Positions 1 through 9,503 of a stretch of 64,000 nucleotides of DNA are shown here, piece after piece. The stretch comes from an uncultured Alphaproteobacteria bacterium (GTDB lineage Bacteria > Pseudomonadota > Alphaproteobacteria > Bin95). The position numbers and the translations under genes are program-made. Within the stretch, counting starts at the first letter, position 1; each line of letters begins with the position of its first letter. The DNA is taken from NCBI GenBank assembly GCA_938083135.1, contig CALLKY010000066.1, forward strand, positions 35,866-99,865. The letters are read 5' to 3'. The notes under the pieces are model-generated. The model had not been told where the DNA came from and searched no databases. It was given only the letters and a program-made list of their open reading frames with translations.

Positions 1-1064
1 CCTGCGCCGAGGTCAATAACCGTATCAACGCCGTCCTGAGTTGTCGCAGCCAGCACCGCGTTGAAGTCCGCGAAGCCACTGTTGTCGAGACGGATGTGGT
101 CGATGTTGACTTCGAAGTCCGTGATCACGTCAACGCCCGTAGCGATAGCAACATTGAACACGAAGAAGTCACCGCCGGTACCGCCGGTCATCGTGTCGTT
201 ACCTTCGCCACCGCGCAGGATGTCACGACCGCCTTCGCCGCTCATCTGGTCATCACCACCAAGGCCGACAAGAAGATCGTCGCCTTCGCCAGCAAACATC
301 GTGTCATCACCAGCGCCGCCGTTCATGCGGTCATTGCCGCCATCGCCGGTCATGAAATCCGCACCATCGCCACCAGCCATGAAGTCAACGCCTTCGCCGC
401 CGAACATCTGGTCGTCGCCAGCGCCGCCATTCATACGGTCAACACCGCTGTCGCCAGCCATGAAGTCGTTGCCAGAGCCGCCAATGATCGTGTCATTGCC
501 ATCATTGCCGAACAGCAGATCGTTATCGCTGCCGCCATTGATGATGTCGTTGCCGGAGCCACCACTGATCTGGTCATCGCCATCATTGCCGATCAGACGA
601 TCATCGCCTGCTTCGCCATTAACCTGGTCATTGCCGCCGCTACCAAATGCGCGGTCATTGCCATTGCCGCCAACGATCAGATCGTCACCGGTCTGGCCGT
701 TCATGACATCGTCGCCTTCAGCGCCGAACAGCTGGTCAATCCCTGCCCCGCCAAGCAGAACGTCATTGCCGTTGCCGCCGTCGAGTTGGTCATTGCCGTT
801 CTGGCCATTCAGGATATCGTTGCCGTTATTGCCGCCGAGACGGTCATCATCGTCCCCGCCCAAGATGATGTCATTGCCTTCGCCGCCATCAAGCTGATCA
901 TTGCCGTTTTGGCCGAACAGACGGTCATCGCCGTTTTCGCCAAAAAGCTGATCGTCGCCATCCCGGCCACGGAGATCATCATTGCCAGCACGGCCAAAAA
1001 TTTGGTCAGACTGCGGTGTGCCGATCAACAGATCGTTCCCGCCTGCACCCTCAATAAACGCCAT
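1..1064 (-). CDS. RTX calcium-binding repeat protein (C-terminus beyond the left edge)
   Basis: The gene reads leftward from ATG at 1064 and is open to the window edge, giving 354 codons without a stop. A GGGAG ribosome-binding site lies about 10 bases upstream. From residue 8 to about 304 it is an unbroken array of 33 in-phase nonapeptides of the form GGxGNDxLx. This is the parallel beta-roll that binds calcium in type I secreted proteins. A segment of the type FFVFN...GVDVITDFE follows, as is usual just before the end of such proteins, so only a short C-terminus is probably missing. There is no N-terminal signal peptide, in line with type I export through a C-terminal signal. No ABC/HlyD/TolC exporter lies in the window. 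The long open frames on the plus strand here are antisense to the repeats. The family call is firm; the function (adhesin, S-layer-like or enzyme scaffold) cannot be told. Confidence 0.88.
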   Translation of the reverse strand, partial: MAFIEGAGGNDLLIGTPQSDQIFGRAGNDDLRGRDGDDQLFGENGDDRLFGQNGNDQLDGGEGNDIILGGDDDDRLGGNNGNDILNGQNGNDQLDGGNGNDVLLGGAGIDQLFGAEGDDVMNGQTGDDLIVGGNGNDRAFGSGGNDQVNGEAGDDRLIGNDGDDQISGGSGNDIINGGSDNDLLFGNDGNDTIIGGSGNDFMAGDSGVDRMNGGAGDDQMFGGEGVDFMAGGDGADFMTGDGGNDRMNGGAGDDTMFAGEGDDLLVGLGGDDQMSGEGGRDILRGGEGNDTMTGGTGGDFFVFNVAIATGVDVITDFEVNIDHIRLDNSGFADFNAVLAATTQDGVDTVIDLGA

Positions 1065-1248
1065 TGTATTTTCTCCCACCTGGTGTAATCGCCAAAGAAT
1101 TAGGCTAAGGCCTCTTGGCCGATTGCCTTAAGCTATTTGGCTCGCAGGATGCATACAACAGATGCGTTGGCTTAATCCTCTGAATTAGCCCCTAATACGG
1201 GGCGTATATTTGGCGCTCTTTTGGCTTAATACCAGCTTTAAAACCCGG

Positions 1249-2667
1249 TTAACTTAAGACCTTGCCTGGATTCATCCGGCCATCGGGGTCAATTGCAGAT
1301 TTGAGCGCCTGCATCAGCTTGTACTCCACGGGAGACTTGTATCGCTCAAGCTCTGTCGTGCGCTTCTGGCCAATACCGTGTTCGGCACTGAATGAGCCGT
1401 CATACGACACCACAAGATCATAAAGCGCGCGATCCAAGACCTCTTTCATATCCTTAATATCGTCTGATGTGGCGAGATAGTGCAGGTTTCCATCCCCCAT
1501 ATGCCCAAAGCCGTAGAATCCGACATGGGGTGCGACTTCAGCCATTTTCTTTTCCGCCGCCGCATAGAAGTCCGGCAATGCAGACAGCGGCAAGGTTACG
1601 TCCCACGAAATTCGCGGTCCAATCCGTTGCAGGGCTTCCGGCGCTTGCTCACGAATCTTCCAGAAATCGGCGCGTTGCTGCTCTGACTGTGCAATCAGCG
1701 CATCTGTCGCGAGGCCCCGCTCAAATGCTTGCGCCAAAGCGCCCTCCAGCACATCCACAGGGGACTGGCCATTATCGCCACGCCGGGTGGTGGAGACTTC
1801 CATCAGCACATAGAAGGGCGAATCATCTGGCAGCGGGTCGCGCACATCGTCCATTTTCGCAACGACGGTTTCCACCAGGGAACGGGTGATCAGTTCAGAC
1901 GTCTCGACGGCATCACCGGTCTCAGCCCGCGCCACGTCCAGTAGCTCAAGTGCAGTCGCAACAGATGGTGTCGCCACCCATGCGGACGCTGTGGCAGTTG
2001 GTTTTGGGAAAAGCTTGAGCGCAGCAGCAGTGATCACACCAAGCGTGCCCTCCGCGCCCATAAACATCTCTTTAAGGTGATAGCCAGTGTTATCTTTGCG
2101 GAGTGTGCGGAGGCCATTCCAAATCTCCCCATCGGGCAGCACAACTTCCAGCCCCAGCACGAGGGCCCGCGCATTGCCGTAGCGGATGACATTCACACCA
2201 CCCGCATTGGTAGAAATATTGCCGCCAACGGTGCAACTGCCCTCAGCGCCCAGGGACAGCGGGAAGAACCGGTCCGCATCAAGGGCAGCCTTCTGGGCGT
2301 CCTGCAAGATGACGCCCGCTTCGGCGATCATGGTATAATTGGCGGGGTCAATCTTCCGCACCTGGTTCATGCGCTTCAGCGACAGCACGATCTTCCGCCC
2401 ATCGCTGAACGGCGTGCCCCCACCGACGAGCCCTGTGTGTCCGCCCTGTGGCACCACCGCCACACCTTCAGCAGCAGCCCACCGCATCACCGCCTGCACT
2501 TCCTCAACAGAAGATGGCCGCGCAACACCGATTGCCGTGCCCGTATAGGCTTGGCTCCAGTCCGTCAGATAGGGTGCCGCATCATCCGACGCCCCATCAA
2601 TCCAGCCATGCTGGCCAAGTGCTGCGGTAAGCGCTTCAAGAGCGGCGGGGCCAAGACGATCGGGCAT
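1249..2667 (-). CDS. FAD-binding oxidase, D-2-hydroxyglutarate/D-lactate dehydrogenase type
   Basis: A 472-residue flavoprotein of the GlcD/D2HGDH group. It should oxidise a D-2-hydroxy acid to the 2-oxo acid and pass electrons to a soluble or membrane acceptor. The PCMH-type FAD-binding half covers roughly residues 35-215, with the pyrophosphate loop PQGGHTGLVGG at 73-83. The C-terminal FAD-linked oxidase half carries GHMGDGNLHY near 390, whose histidines bind metal in this family, and SAEHGIGQKR near 430. Length is typical. There is no signal peptide, so it is cytoplasmic. It is transcribed alone, away from the FG-GAP gene at 2923. Whether the substrate is 2-hydroxyglutarate, lactate or glycolate cannot be read from the sequence. 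Confidence 0.9.
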   Translation of the reverse strand: MPDRLGPAALEALTAALGQHGWIDGASDDAAPYLTDWSQAYTGTAIGVARPSSVEEVQAVMRWAAAEGVAVVPQGGHTGLVGGGTPFSDGRKIVLSLKRMNQVRKIDPANYTMIAEAGVILQDAQKAALDADRFFPLSLGAEGSCTVGGNISTNAGGVNVIRYGNARALVLGLEVVLPDGEIWNGLRTLRKDNTGYHLKEMFMGAEGTLGVITAAALKLFPKPTATASAWVATPSVATALELLDVARAETGDAVETSELITRSLVETVVAKMDDVRDPLPDDSPFYVLMEVSTTRRGDNGQSPVDVLEGALAQAFERGLATDALIAQSEQQRADFWKIREQAPEALQRIGPRISWDVTLPLSALPDFYAAAEKKMAEVAPHVGFYGFGHMGDGNLHYLATSDDIKDMKEVLDRALYDLVVSYDGSFSAEHGIGQKRTTELERYKSPVEYKLMQALKSAIDPDGRMNPGKVLS

Positions 2668-2922
2668 CAGTCGGGTTTCCTCATATCAGTAAAAGTTCTG
2701 GAACGAAGCATGCCTCAGGCTCTCACAAGCCGCAATCGGGCGGCGTATCGAACCACTTAGCCAAACCTGGAAAGCACACTGAGTTTGTTGCAAAATCAAG
2801 CAAACACCACTTTTGAAAACTTGTTTCACGTATGCAAACATGAAATATTTGCTACCCGTAAACTCAATCTTAATGCAATTGTGTCGCTGCAATGTTGCAA
2901 AGAGCCCGAAGGGCCTTCAATC

Positions 2923-5391
2923 ATGCTAAACCCCATCCTTCTCGCTGAGCTAGACGGTTCAGACGGTTTTGTTTTGCAAGGGGACCCAGATTTTCCCGCC
3001 GCTGAACTTTCAGGCAACGGCAATCGTGGCTTTTACTTAGATGGTGGTGGCGACGCTAACGGAGATGGATTCGCTGATATCCTTATCGGCGGATTTGGGA
3101 GTCCGTCTCGCGGCGGATTGTTGTTTGGCGACGGGGATGCTTTTAGCGCCACGATAGACATGAGCTCTTTCGATCTTCCTGGGTCACAAGGCCTTCGTTT
3201 CAATGACTTCAACGGTACTGAAAGCGGATTTAATGTCGGCGTAGGAATGCTGGGCGACATAAATGGCGACGGGCTAGATGACATCGCATTTGGCTCAATC
3301 TTCGAGCATACAAACGCCCCAGGATCTGTAAATGACGATGGAGTTGTTGCTGTCGTTTTTGGTTCCGCAGATCTGTTCGGCCATCCACCGATTACCGGGA
3401 CGTCACTTGATGGTTCAGATGGCTTTAGAGCGAATGGTTTCAATACCCAGGTAATTGGGACCAACGACGCCGGTATCACTAATGAACAAGGTGCAGGTGA
3501 GCACATTGTGAATGCAGGCGACGTCAATGGTGATGGTATCGCCGATTTTGCCGTAGCCGCCAGCAATAGCGATCCTCGATTGGCGACTGACTCCGGGCAA
3601 GCCCATATCGTTTTCGGCGGAACGGCCCCGCGGCCTGCGGAATTCACACTAGATGACCTGAATGGCGCTGATGGATTTTCAATTACAGGTGTTGCCCGCT
3701 TAGACGGCCTAGCAGTTCGTGGCGCATTCGGTGATTTTAATGGCGACGGCTTTTCGGATGTTCTTGCCGGTTCGGCGGATGCAAATGCCTACGGCATCGA
3801 CGACACGGGCGAAGGCTATTTGCTATTTGGTGGAGCAGCCGCCCGAACACCCAAGATATACGCTGGCTCACTGGACGGAAGCGATGGCTTCTCAATCCAT
3901 GGCACTGGGGCAGAAAGTCATCTTGGCATAGGACTTGATGGTTCCGGTGACTTCAATGGCGATGGCTTTGATGATTTATTGATCGGAGCGTATACCGCAA
4001 CCGCGTTGGGGCGCGACAGTTCTGGCGCTGGATACATCATATTTGGCCATGATCAAGTAACGCCACGGCGATTTGACATTGGAACTTTGGATGGATCTAA
4101 CGGCTTTGAGATCGCTGGCCATGCGCCCGAAGACCGGACCGGTCGCGAGATTTCAAATGCTGGAGATTTTAACGGCGACGGCTTCGATGACATCCTAATT
4201 GGCGCGGACTTCCTTGACCGTGAATTCACGTCTGACCAAGCAGCCGCTTACAATGTAGGTGGCGCATTTCTGATTTATGGCAGCGAATCTGGCACGCCAG
4301 CCTCAATAGATCTTGCAAGACTTGACGCAAGCGAGGGCCTTCGCTTCGAAGGCGAGACCCAGGATGATCGCGCTGGCGTAGGCGCACGTGGCGTGGGAGA
4401 CGTAAATGGCGATGGTTTCGCCGATATCGCCCTCGGCGCTGTCAGGGCCGATTCTAACGGTTACAGCGATAACGGCGCCGTCTATGTAGTCTTTGGTCGC
4501 GCATCAGACCCAAGAGCAATTGAGGGTACGGCGGTAAGCGAAACTCTCACAGGCAATGGCGCTGACAATGTGATTGTTGCAGGCCAGGGCAATGATCATA
4601 TCCGGGCTGGCAACGGCGCAGATGGCGTGCATGGCGGCCATGGCAATGATGTTCTTTGCGGTCATGCGGGCGACGACCGGTTATTCGGGGACGTCGGGGA
4701 CGATATTCTGGTCGGCAGCTTAGGCAATGACCTTCTGCGCGGCGGTAAAGGTGCGGATAAGCTCGCCATTGGTACGGGTGCAGATATTGCCTTCGGTGAA
4801 GAAGGCAACGACACCTTCTTCGCCGCTCCCGATGAACTTGGCGCTGGTGATCGCTTATTCGGCGGCCTTGGTCAGCAAGATATTCTGATACTGACAGCAG
4901 CCGGAACGGTCGACCTTGGCGCACTTGATATGTTTACCGGCATCGAACGCATAAAAACGAGCGCTGCTGGAAATATGGTGACTGGCGCTGACAGCACGCA
5001 ACCAACCACATGGTTCGGCCAGTCTGGCGCGGATGATCTAACGGGTGCTGCCGGGCGCGATATCATGCGTGGTGGCAGCGGTGATGATGTGCTCTCCGGC
5101 GGTCTCGGCAATGACATACTAGATGGCGACAGTGGCCGGGACACATTAACCAGTGGTGCTGGCCGGGACATCTTTGTGCTGGGTGTCGGCGAAGGCATTG
5201 ATACCGCTTTGGATTTTGAAAACGGTAGGGACCGGATTGACCTGCAGGCCTTCAATTTCTCCAACTTCGCTGGCGTTCAAACCAAGATAGCGACCGTGAA
5301 TGGAGAGACAGCTTTTACGGCAAGCGGCTCCCGCCTATTCCTGATCGGCGTCGATATCAGCGACCTAGATGCCGGAGATTTCATTCTCTAA
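2923..5391 (+). CDS. Secreted FG-GAP beta-propeller protein with RTX calcium-binding repeats
   Basis: An 822-residue protein. ATG 2923 is preferred over an in-frame ATG at 2785: GAAGGG sits just upstream and the leader ahead of it does not look like protein. Seven repeats of the pattern GDxNGDGxxDxxxGA follow, each preceded by a strand like LDGSDGF. These are the calcium loops of an integrin-alpha-type seven-bladed propeller. After about residue 540 come two RTX blocks with GGxGNDxL nonapeptides, separated by a spacer. The tail, with FVLGVGEG and DFENGRDRIDL, is typical of type I secretion substrates. No Sec signal is present. The stop overlaps the stop region of the convergent amidase by 4 bases. 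It is probably an extracellular or surface-bound protein for cell or matrix contact. Its ligand is unknown. Confidence 0.9.
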   Translation: MLNPILLAELDGSDGFVLQGDPDFPAAELSGNGNRGFYLDGGGDANGDGFADILIGGFGSPSRGGLLFGDGDAFSATIDMSSFDLPGSQGLRFNDFNGTESGFNVGVGMLGDINGDGLDDIAFGSIFEHTNAPGSVNDDGVVAVVFGSADLFGHPPITGTSLDGSDGFRANGFNTQVIGTNDAGITNEQGAGEHIVNAGDVNGDGIADFAVAASNSDPRLATDSGQAHIVFGGTAPRPAEFTLDDLNGADGFSITGVARLDGLAVRGAFGDFNGDGFSDVLAGSADANAYGIDDTGEGYLLFGGAAARTPKIYAGSLDGSDGFSIHGTGAESHLGIGLDGSGDFNGDGFDDLLIGAYTATALGRDSSGAGYIIFGHDQVTPRRFDIGTLDGSNGFEIAGHAPEDRTGREISNAGDFNGDGFDDILIGADFLDREFTSDQAAAYNVGGAFLIYGSESGTPASIDLARLDASEGLRFEGETQDDRAGVGARGVGDVNGDGFADIALGAVRADSNGYSDNGAVYVVFGRASDPRAIEGTAVSETLTGNGADNVIVAGQGNDHIRAGNGADGVHGGHGNDVLCGHAGDDRLFGDVGDDILVGSLGNDLLRGGKGADKLAIGTGADIAFGEEGNDTFFAAPDELGAGDRLFGGLGQQDILILTAAGTVDLGALDMFTGIERIKTSAAGNMVTGADSTQPTTWFGQSGADDLTGAAGRDIMRGGSGDDVLSGGLGNDILDGDSGRDTLTSGAGRDIFVLGVGEGIDTALDFENGRDRIDLQAFNFSNFAGVQTKIATVNGETAFTASGSRLFLIGVDISDLDAGDFIL

Positions 5392-6716
5392 GCAATAGCC
5401 CCTGCCAAACCAATCAACCCAAAATCCCGCCCGTTATCTGCAATCAGCTGCATGCCGATGGGCAGGCCGTCCGCGGTCTCGCCGGTTGGGAGGCTGAGGG
5501 CGGGGCAGCCGGCGAAGTTGGCGGGGGCGCAGAAGTCGGCCTGGGTGACCGGATGCTCGCCATCGAAGGGGAATGGGGGCATGGGCGTTGTCGGAAGGGC
5601 AATGACATCCGCCTCAATGAAGCTATTGCGCACGAGGCGACGAACTTCTCGGACCTGACGTTCGGCCTTCACGAGCTTGGCGGCAGGGGCCGTGCGCCCG
5701 AAATTCAGCATGTCGCGAAGACCATCTGAGAAGCGCTCGGGGCGGTGATCCAGATCATCCGAGAGCGCGAAGCCTGCCTCGGCCTCTGATATCAGCAGAC
5801 CAGCGCGGCGGGCTGGGCTGGCCGCGAAGCCATCCCAATCAAGCTCGATGATCCTCGCACCTCCCCTGTGCAGGCTTTCCAGGAAGGCCTCATAGGCATC
5901 CCGCACATCGACATGCATGTCCGCCTGATTGATCTGGCGGACATGGCCGACAGTCAAATTGGATGGGTCAAATGGTGTACGATCCAGGGCTATCCGTTCC
6001 GAATCAGGCGATGCAGCGTCATATCCGACCAACACTTCGAGCAGGATCGCCAGATCCGCTGGGGTTTTAGCCAGTGGACCAACATGATCCAACGTCCAGG
6101 CGAGCGGTGCCACGCCACGTGTGCTGACAAGGCCGTATGTGGGCTTGATGCCATAGCAGCCGCAATAAGCCGCCGGTACCCGGACAGAGCCCATTGTGTC
6201 TGACCCGAGTGTGGCTGCGGCAAGCTCCGCGGCTACGGCAACGCCTGATCCGCCAGAGGAACCGCCTGGCGTCCAGCCTTGCCTGTGCGGGTTTTGCGCC
6301 CGGCCCCAATGGGGATTGTCGGTCGTCGCACCCAGTGCCGCCTCGTGCATATTCAGCTTGCCAAGAATGACAGCGCCCGCCGTTTTGAGCTTAGCGGATA
6401 CTGCTGCATCCACGCTAGCGACAGGCCCGAAAGCGCAGCCATTTGTGGTCGCAACACCGGCAAGGTCGATGTTGTCTTTGATGGCAATCGGCGCACCGTC
6501 TAACGCGCCCAATGCGGCCCCCTCCTTCCATCGCATGGCAGAGGCTTCAGCCTCCGCTCGGGCGCTGTCGGCGAGGACTGCGATATAGGCATTGAGCGCC
6601 GGATTTCGCGCTTCAATCGCTTCTAGATAGGCTGCCGTAATGTCTCTAGGGTCCAGAGTGCCGGTGCGATAGCCGGCGGCCAATTCAGCCAGGGTGAGCG
6701 ATGTTAAGCTTGGCAT
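5388..6716 (-). CDS. Amidase-signature family hydrolase
   Basis: A 442-residue amidase of the AmiE/GatA superfamily, hydrolysing a C-N amide bond. The Ser-cisSer-Lys triad is visible: Lys80 in IAIKDNID, the cis-Ser at about 153 in GGSSGGS, and the nucleophile Ser177 in GSDTMGSVR. The last motif usually reads DTGGS; here the first Gly is Met. The length suits a stand-alone amidase. GatA is unlikely because no gatB or gatC is adjacent. Its ATG shares one base with the upstream ligase stop (TAATG), so it is translationally coupled as the last gene of a catabolic operon. That suggests its substrate is an amide intermediate or product of that pathway. The substrate itself is unknown. Confidence 0.9.
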   Translation of the reverse strand: MPSLTSLTLAELAAGYRTGTLDPRDITAAYLEAIEARNPALNAYIAVLADSARAEAEASAMRWKEGAALGALDGAPIAIKDNIDLAGVATTNGCAFGPVASVDAAVSAKLKTAGAVILGKLNMHEAALGATTDNPHWGRAQNPHRQGWTPGGSSGGSGVAVAAELAAATLGSDTMGSVRVPAAYCGCYGIKPTYGLVSTRGVAPLAWTLDHVGPLAKTPADLAILLEVLVGYDAASPDSERIALDRTPFDPSNLTVGHVRQINQADMHVDVRDAYEAFLESLHRGGARIIELDWDGFAASPARRAGLLISEAEAGFALSDDLDHRPERFSDGLRDMLNFGRTAPAAKLVKAERQVREVRRLVRNSFIEADVIALPTTPMPPFPFDGEHPVTQADFCAPANFAGCPALSLPTGETADGLPIGMQLIADNGRDFGLIGLAGAIA

Positions 6717-8086
6717 TAGTCGCGCTCGTCGATCAGGCGGATCGGCTTTTGGCGGGTTTCGACTTGAGTGGCGGGTGCGGTGGCCCCAGGTGCGGCAAGC
6801 TCCACCAGCACTTCAACACCAAGCCCGCGCTTGAGGAGGGCCGAGAGATCTGCCTGCAAGGCTGACCCCTGCTCGCGCACTTCGGTCACAACCGTCAGCT
6901 CATCCCGGGCACCTGCACGCGTGAGGCGGCAATAGTATTCACCGGTTGTGGCGGGGTGCGGGTCAAGCATGGCACCGATGGCTGTTGGGTACACATTAAT
7001 GCCGCGCAACTTCACCATATTGTCGCTACGGCCTTGGAATCCGGGTATCCGACGGAACTTGATGCCTGACGCTGGGTCAGGTGGCAGCACCGTTGATACA
7101 TCCTTCGTATCGAAGCGGATGATCGGGTAGACGCCAGTCTTGAACAGGCATGTGGCGCACATATCGCCTGCGTGACCATCGGGCAGTACGGCACCCGTTT
7201 CGGCATCTAGAATTTCCAAAATCTGCGCATCTTCCCAAATATACAGGCCGTTCTGCGCCGGACCTTCAGCTGCGATCACGCCGGTATCGCCAACGCCGTA
7301 CCAATCGTAGACGGCAGCCCCGCCCCAAGCATCAGAAATTGCTTGCTTGTCCTCCTGGCCGATATGGCCGGAGATCATGCGAAGCGGGATATCGACGCCA
7401 GGCTTAAGGCCAGCCTCAACAACAGCCTCCGCCAGCCGCTTGATGTAATCTGCAAAGCCAACAATGGCCGTGGCACCATAACGCTGCATCGCCTCGACCT
7501 GCTGGACCGTCGGCGTATCGCGGCCTGTCCCTGCGGGCACGTACATGGCTTCCGTGAAATGCGCCACAGCCTCCCGCACGTAATGGCCGCCATTAACCAT
7601 ACCGTAGCCGTAAACGGAGTGCACAACATCCCCCCGGCGCATGCCTTGCAGCAAGTATCCCCGCGCGAGCAGAGCGTTCTGTACCTCACGGTCAAACGGC
7701 CCGAAAAACAGCGGTTGCGGCGTGCCCGTCGTGCCGCTTGTCGTGTGGAAGACCGCATGGGGGAATTCATCATCCCGGCCATGATAATCGCCAAAGGGCG
7801 GATAGGCGTCGACGCTTTCCATCAGGTCCGTTTTGGAAAAGCTGGGCAGTTTCGCCAGATCATCCAGGCCCTTTATGTCACCGGGCTCGATCCCGGCTGC
7901 AGACCAGCGGCGCTTGTAGAATGGTACCTGCCATGCCCGCTGCATAACCGCCCCAAAGCGTTCCTCCTGGAGCGCACGTAGCGTATCCTGGGAAAGCTTG
8001 GCTGGGCCGTTTAGGAAGGCTTCGCCGACAGGGTACTCCGTCGCAATGCGGGCAGGATCGGCTTCCTGGAAATAGCGGCTAACCAT
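6716..8086 (-). CDS. PaaK-like acyl/aryl-CoA ligase (adenylate-forming)
   Basis: A 456-residue adenylate-forming enzyme of the phenylacetate-CoA ligase group, expected to activate a carboxylate with ATP and CoA. ATG 8086 follows GGGGGAAAG and shares one base with the upstream TGA. The P-loop is TTSGTTGTP at 115-123. Further on are YDWYGVGDTG, the IRFDTKDV region and GRSDNMVKLRGINVYP, the hinge motif typical of PaaK rather than acetyl-CoA synthetase. A small C-terminal domain follows, ending near KPIRLID. Its place between an MmgE/PrpD protein and an amidase suggests it activates the acid formed in that pathway. Phenylacetate itself is unlikely because no paa genes are nearby. Family call high; substrate unknown. 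Confidence 0.9.
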   Translation of the reverse strand: MVSRYFQEADPARIATEYPVGEAFLNGPAKLSQDTLRALQEERFGAVMQRAWQVPFYKRRWSAAGIEPGDIKGLDDLAKLPSFSKTDLMESVDAYPPFGDYHGRDDEFPHAVFHTTSGTTGTPQPLFFGPFDREVQNALLARGYLLQGMRRGDVVHSVYGYGMVNGGHYVREAVAHFTEAMYVPAGTGRDTPTVQQVEAMQRYGATAIVGFADYIKRLAEAVVEAGLKPGVDIPLRMISGHIGQEDKQAISDAWGGAAVYDWYGVGDTGVIAAEGPAQNGLYIWEDAQILEILDAETGAVLPDGHAGDMCATCLFKTGVYPIIRFDTKDVSTVLPPDPASGIKFRRIPGFQGRSDNMVKLRGINVYPTAIGAMLDPHPATTGEYYCRLTRAGARDELTVVTEVREQGSALQADLSALLKRGLGVEVLVELAAPGATAPATQVETRQKPIRLIDERD

Positions 8087-9492
8087 CAAGCTTTCCCCCC
8101 ATTGGCCATGCAAAGATCAATCAGCGTGCGGACATCTTTTACGTTCTCAATGTCGTCAATTGCAGCGATCAGCGCCTCGCCTTGTGCCGCCGGAACAACT
8201 GGAATTGCCGAAGCAAAATTCTTCCGGAACTTGGCCAGATGGGCCTCATGGGTCATTGGGTTTGCAGGCGCACCGTAAACCTTGTCCAAGTCGATTTCCA
8301 AGCGCTGGCCATTTTGCAGGATAATCGCGACCCGCAGCGGTGCCAGGGCGTTTGGATCTGGATTGTCGTTAATGTCGATATGCACCATTGCGGCGAGCGC
8401 AAGCCTCCTGGCATCCATCAGCGCATCAGGTTTGAAATCCTCAACACCAACGCCGTCGCCCAAAATTGCGCTGGCGACGACATATTGGCCCGAAAGCCTT
8501 GCATATCCAGGCGTCATACCCGCTTTAGAAGGGCGGCCAATCAAACGGTGCGTCAGGCTCGGCACATGGCTTTCCACCCGTGCGACGTCCCGCTCATGGA
8601 AGCCATGTTTCTTCTTAAGCTGCAGCACGCCATCGACCAACCCGTGGGTCGCGCGGCCAGAAGGAAACGGCTTATGGGCGACTTCAGTAATTCGCCAGGT
8701 TTTGCCAAGCGTTTTAGCAACGGCACCCACATCATGATCCCCTTCGAACAAGGCAAAATACCCGAACGGGCCTTCCAGAATATTCTTTGGGCCATCTGCA
8801 CCGTGGGCTGCCATTTCAGCCGCAACAATCGCATTTCGCGCATTGAAGCCAACCTGCATCGCCAGCAGCATTGACCCTTCCGTGTGCGCCTGCATGGTGC
8901 CGCCCATCTGGGCGTATGCAGTGCTCATGGAATTCACAATGCCGCCTGTATCCATGCCCTTCATCCGCGCCAAGGCTGCAGCAGCGCCGAACCCACCCGC
9001 AGTCGACGGCCGGAAGAATTTAAGCGGCGCATTAGAAGCGACACCAAGGCCAGCAGCGATGTCTACGCCCGCAATCAGCGCTGTCAGCAGCGCCTTGCCG
9101 GAGATTTGGCTTTCGAAATATCCATCACAATCTGCCGCAGACAGCATCGCGCCAAGCAAAACCGCCATTGGGTGGACGACGGCAGGCTCATGCACGCAAT
9201 CAAATTCTGAATTGTGGATCTGGAACGCGTTGGCCAGTGCGGCGGACGGCAGAGCCAATTTCCGCCCGCTGGCGAGCACACGGGCAGACCCTCTGGCGGT
9301 ATCAACGCCAAACGCTGCCTGGCTCGACCAAAGCTCATCCACCCAGGGAGCTGCGGAGCCGACGACACCAACCCCCATAGAGTCGAGCAGGAACGTCTTG
9401 CCCGCCTTAATGGCATCAGCCGGGATGTCTTCGTATTTCAGGGAAGCGGCATGGTCTGCGAAGGCCCATACGGCGTCTTTTTCGGCGCTCAT
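8086..9492 (-). CDS. MmgE/PrpD family protein (2-methylcitrate-dehydratase-like fold)
   Basis: 468 residues with the all-helical plus alpha/beta MmgE/PrpD fold. Recognisable stretches include LDSMGVGVVGSAAPWV near the N-terminus, HNSEFDCVHEPAVVHP, and KPFPSGRATHGLVDG in the middle. Known members dehydrate 2-methylcitrate (PrpD) or decarboxylate cis-aconitate, so the family handles tri- or dicarboxylic acids with water loss or isomerisation. ATG 9492 is chosen because AAGGA lies eight bases upstream and homology begins there. It starts 11 bases after the deacetylase stop and its own stop overlaps the ligase start. No prpB or prpC is nearby, so a methylcitrate-cycle role is unlikely. It more probably acts on a pathway-specific intermediate. 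Confidence 0.88.
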   Translation of the reverse strand: MSAEKDAVWAFADHAASLKYEDIPADAIKAGKTFLLDSMGVGVVGSAAPWVDELWSSQAAFGVDTARGSARVLASGRKLALPSAALANAFQIHNSEFDCVHEPAVVHPMAVLLGAMLSAADCDGYFESQISGKALLTALIAGVDIAAGLGVASNAPLKFFRPSTAGGFGAAAALARMKGMDTGGIVNSMSTAYAQMGGTMQAHTEGSMLLAMQVGFNARNAIVAAEMAAHGADGPKNILEGPFGYFALFEGDHDVGAVAKTLGKTWRITEVAHKPFPSGRATHGLVDGVLQLKKKHGFHERDVARVESHVPSLTHRLIGRPSKAGMTPGYARLSGQYVVASAILGDGVGVEDFKPDALMDARRLALAAMVHIDINDNPDPNALAPLRVAIILQNGQRLEIDLDKVYGAPANPMTHEAHLAKFRKNFASAIPVVPAAQGEALIAAIDDIENVKDVRTLIDLCMANGGKA

Positions 9493-9503
9493 GTCGAAAG
9501 TCC

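Noticed and set aside
61..1088. Two long plus-strand open frames of about 280 and 330 codons over the RTX gene.
   Set aside because: They are the mirror of the regular RTX codons on the minus strand; their sequences are low-complexity repeats without a ribosome-binding site or family likeness.
2821..2849. TTGTTT and AATATT with 17-base spacing as a promoter for the FG-GAP gene.
   Set aside because: Each box matches the consensus at only three or four of six positions, which is too weak to list.
2785..2922. A 46-residue N-terminal extension of the FG-GAP protein.
   Set aside because: It is not signal-like or conserved in character, and ATG 2923 has a ribosome-binding site.
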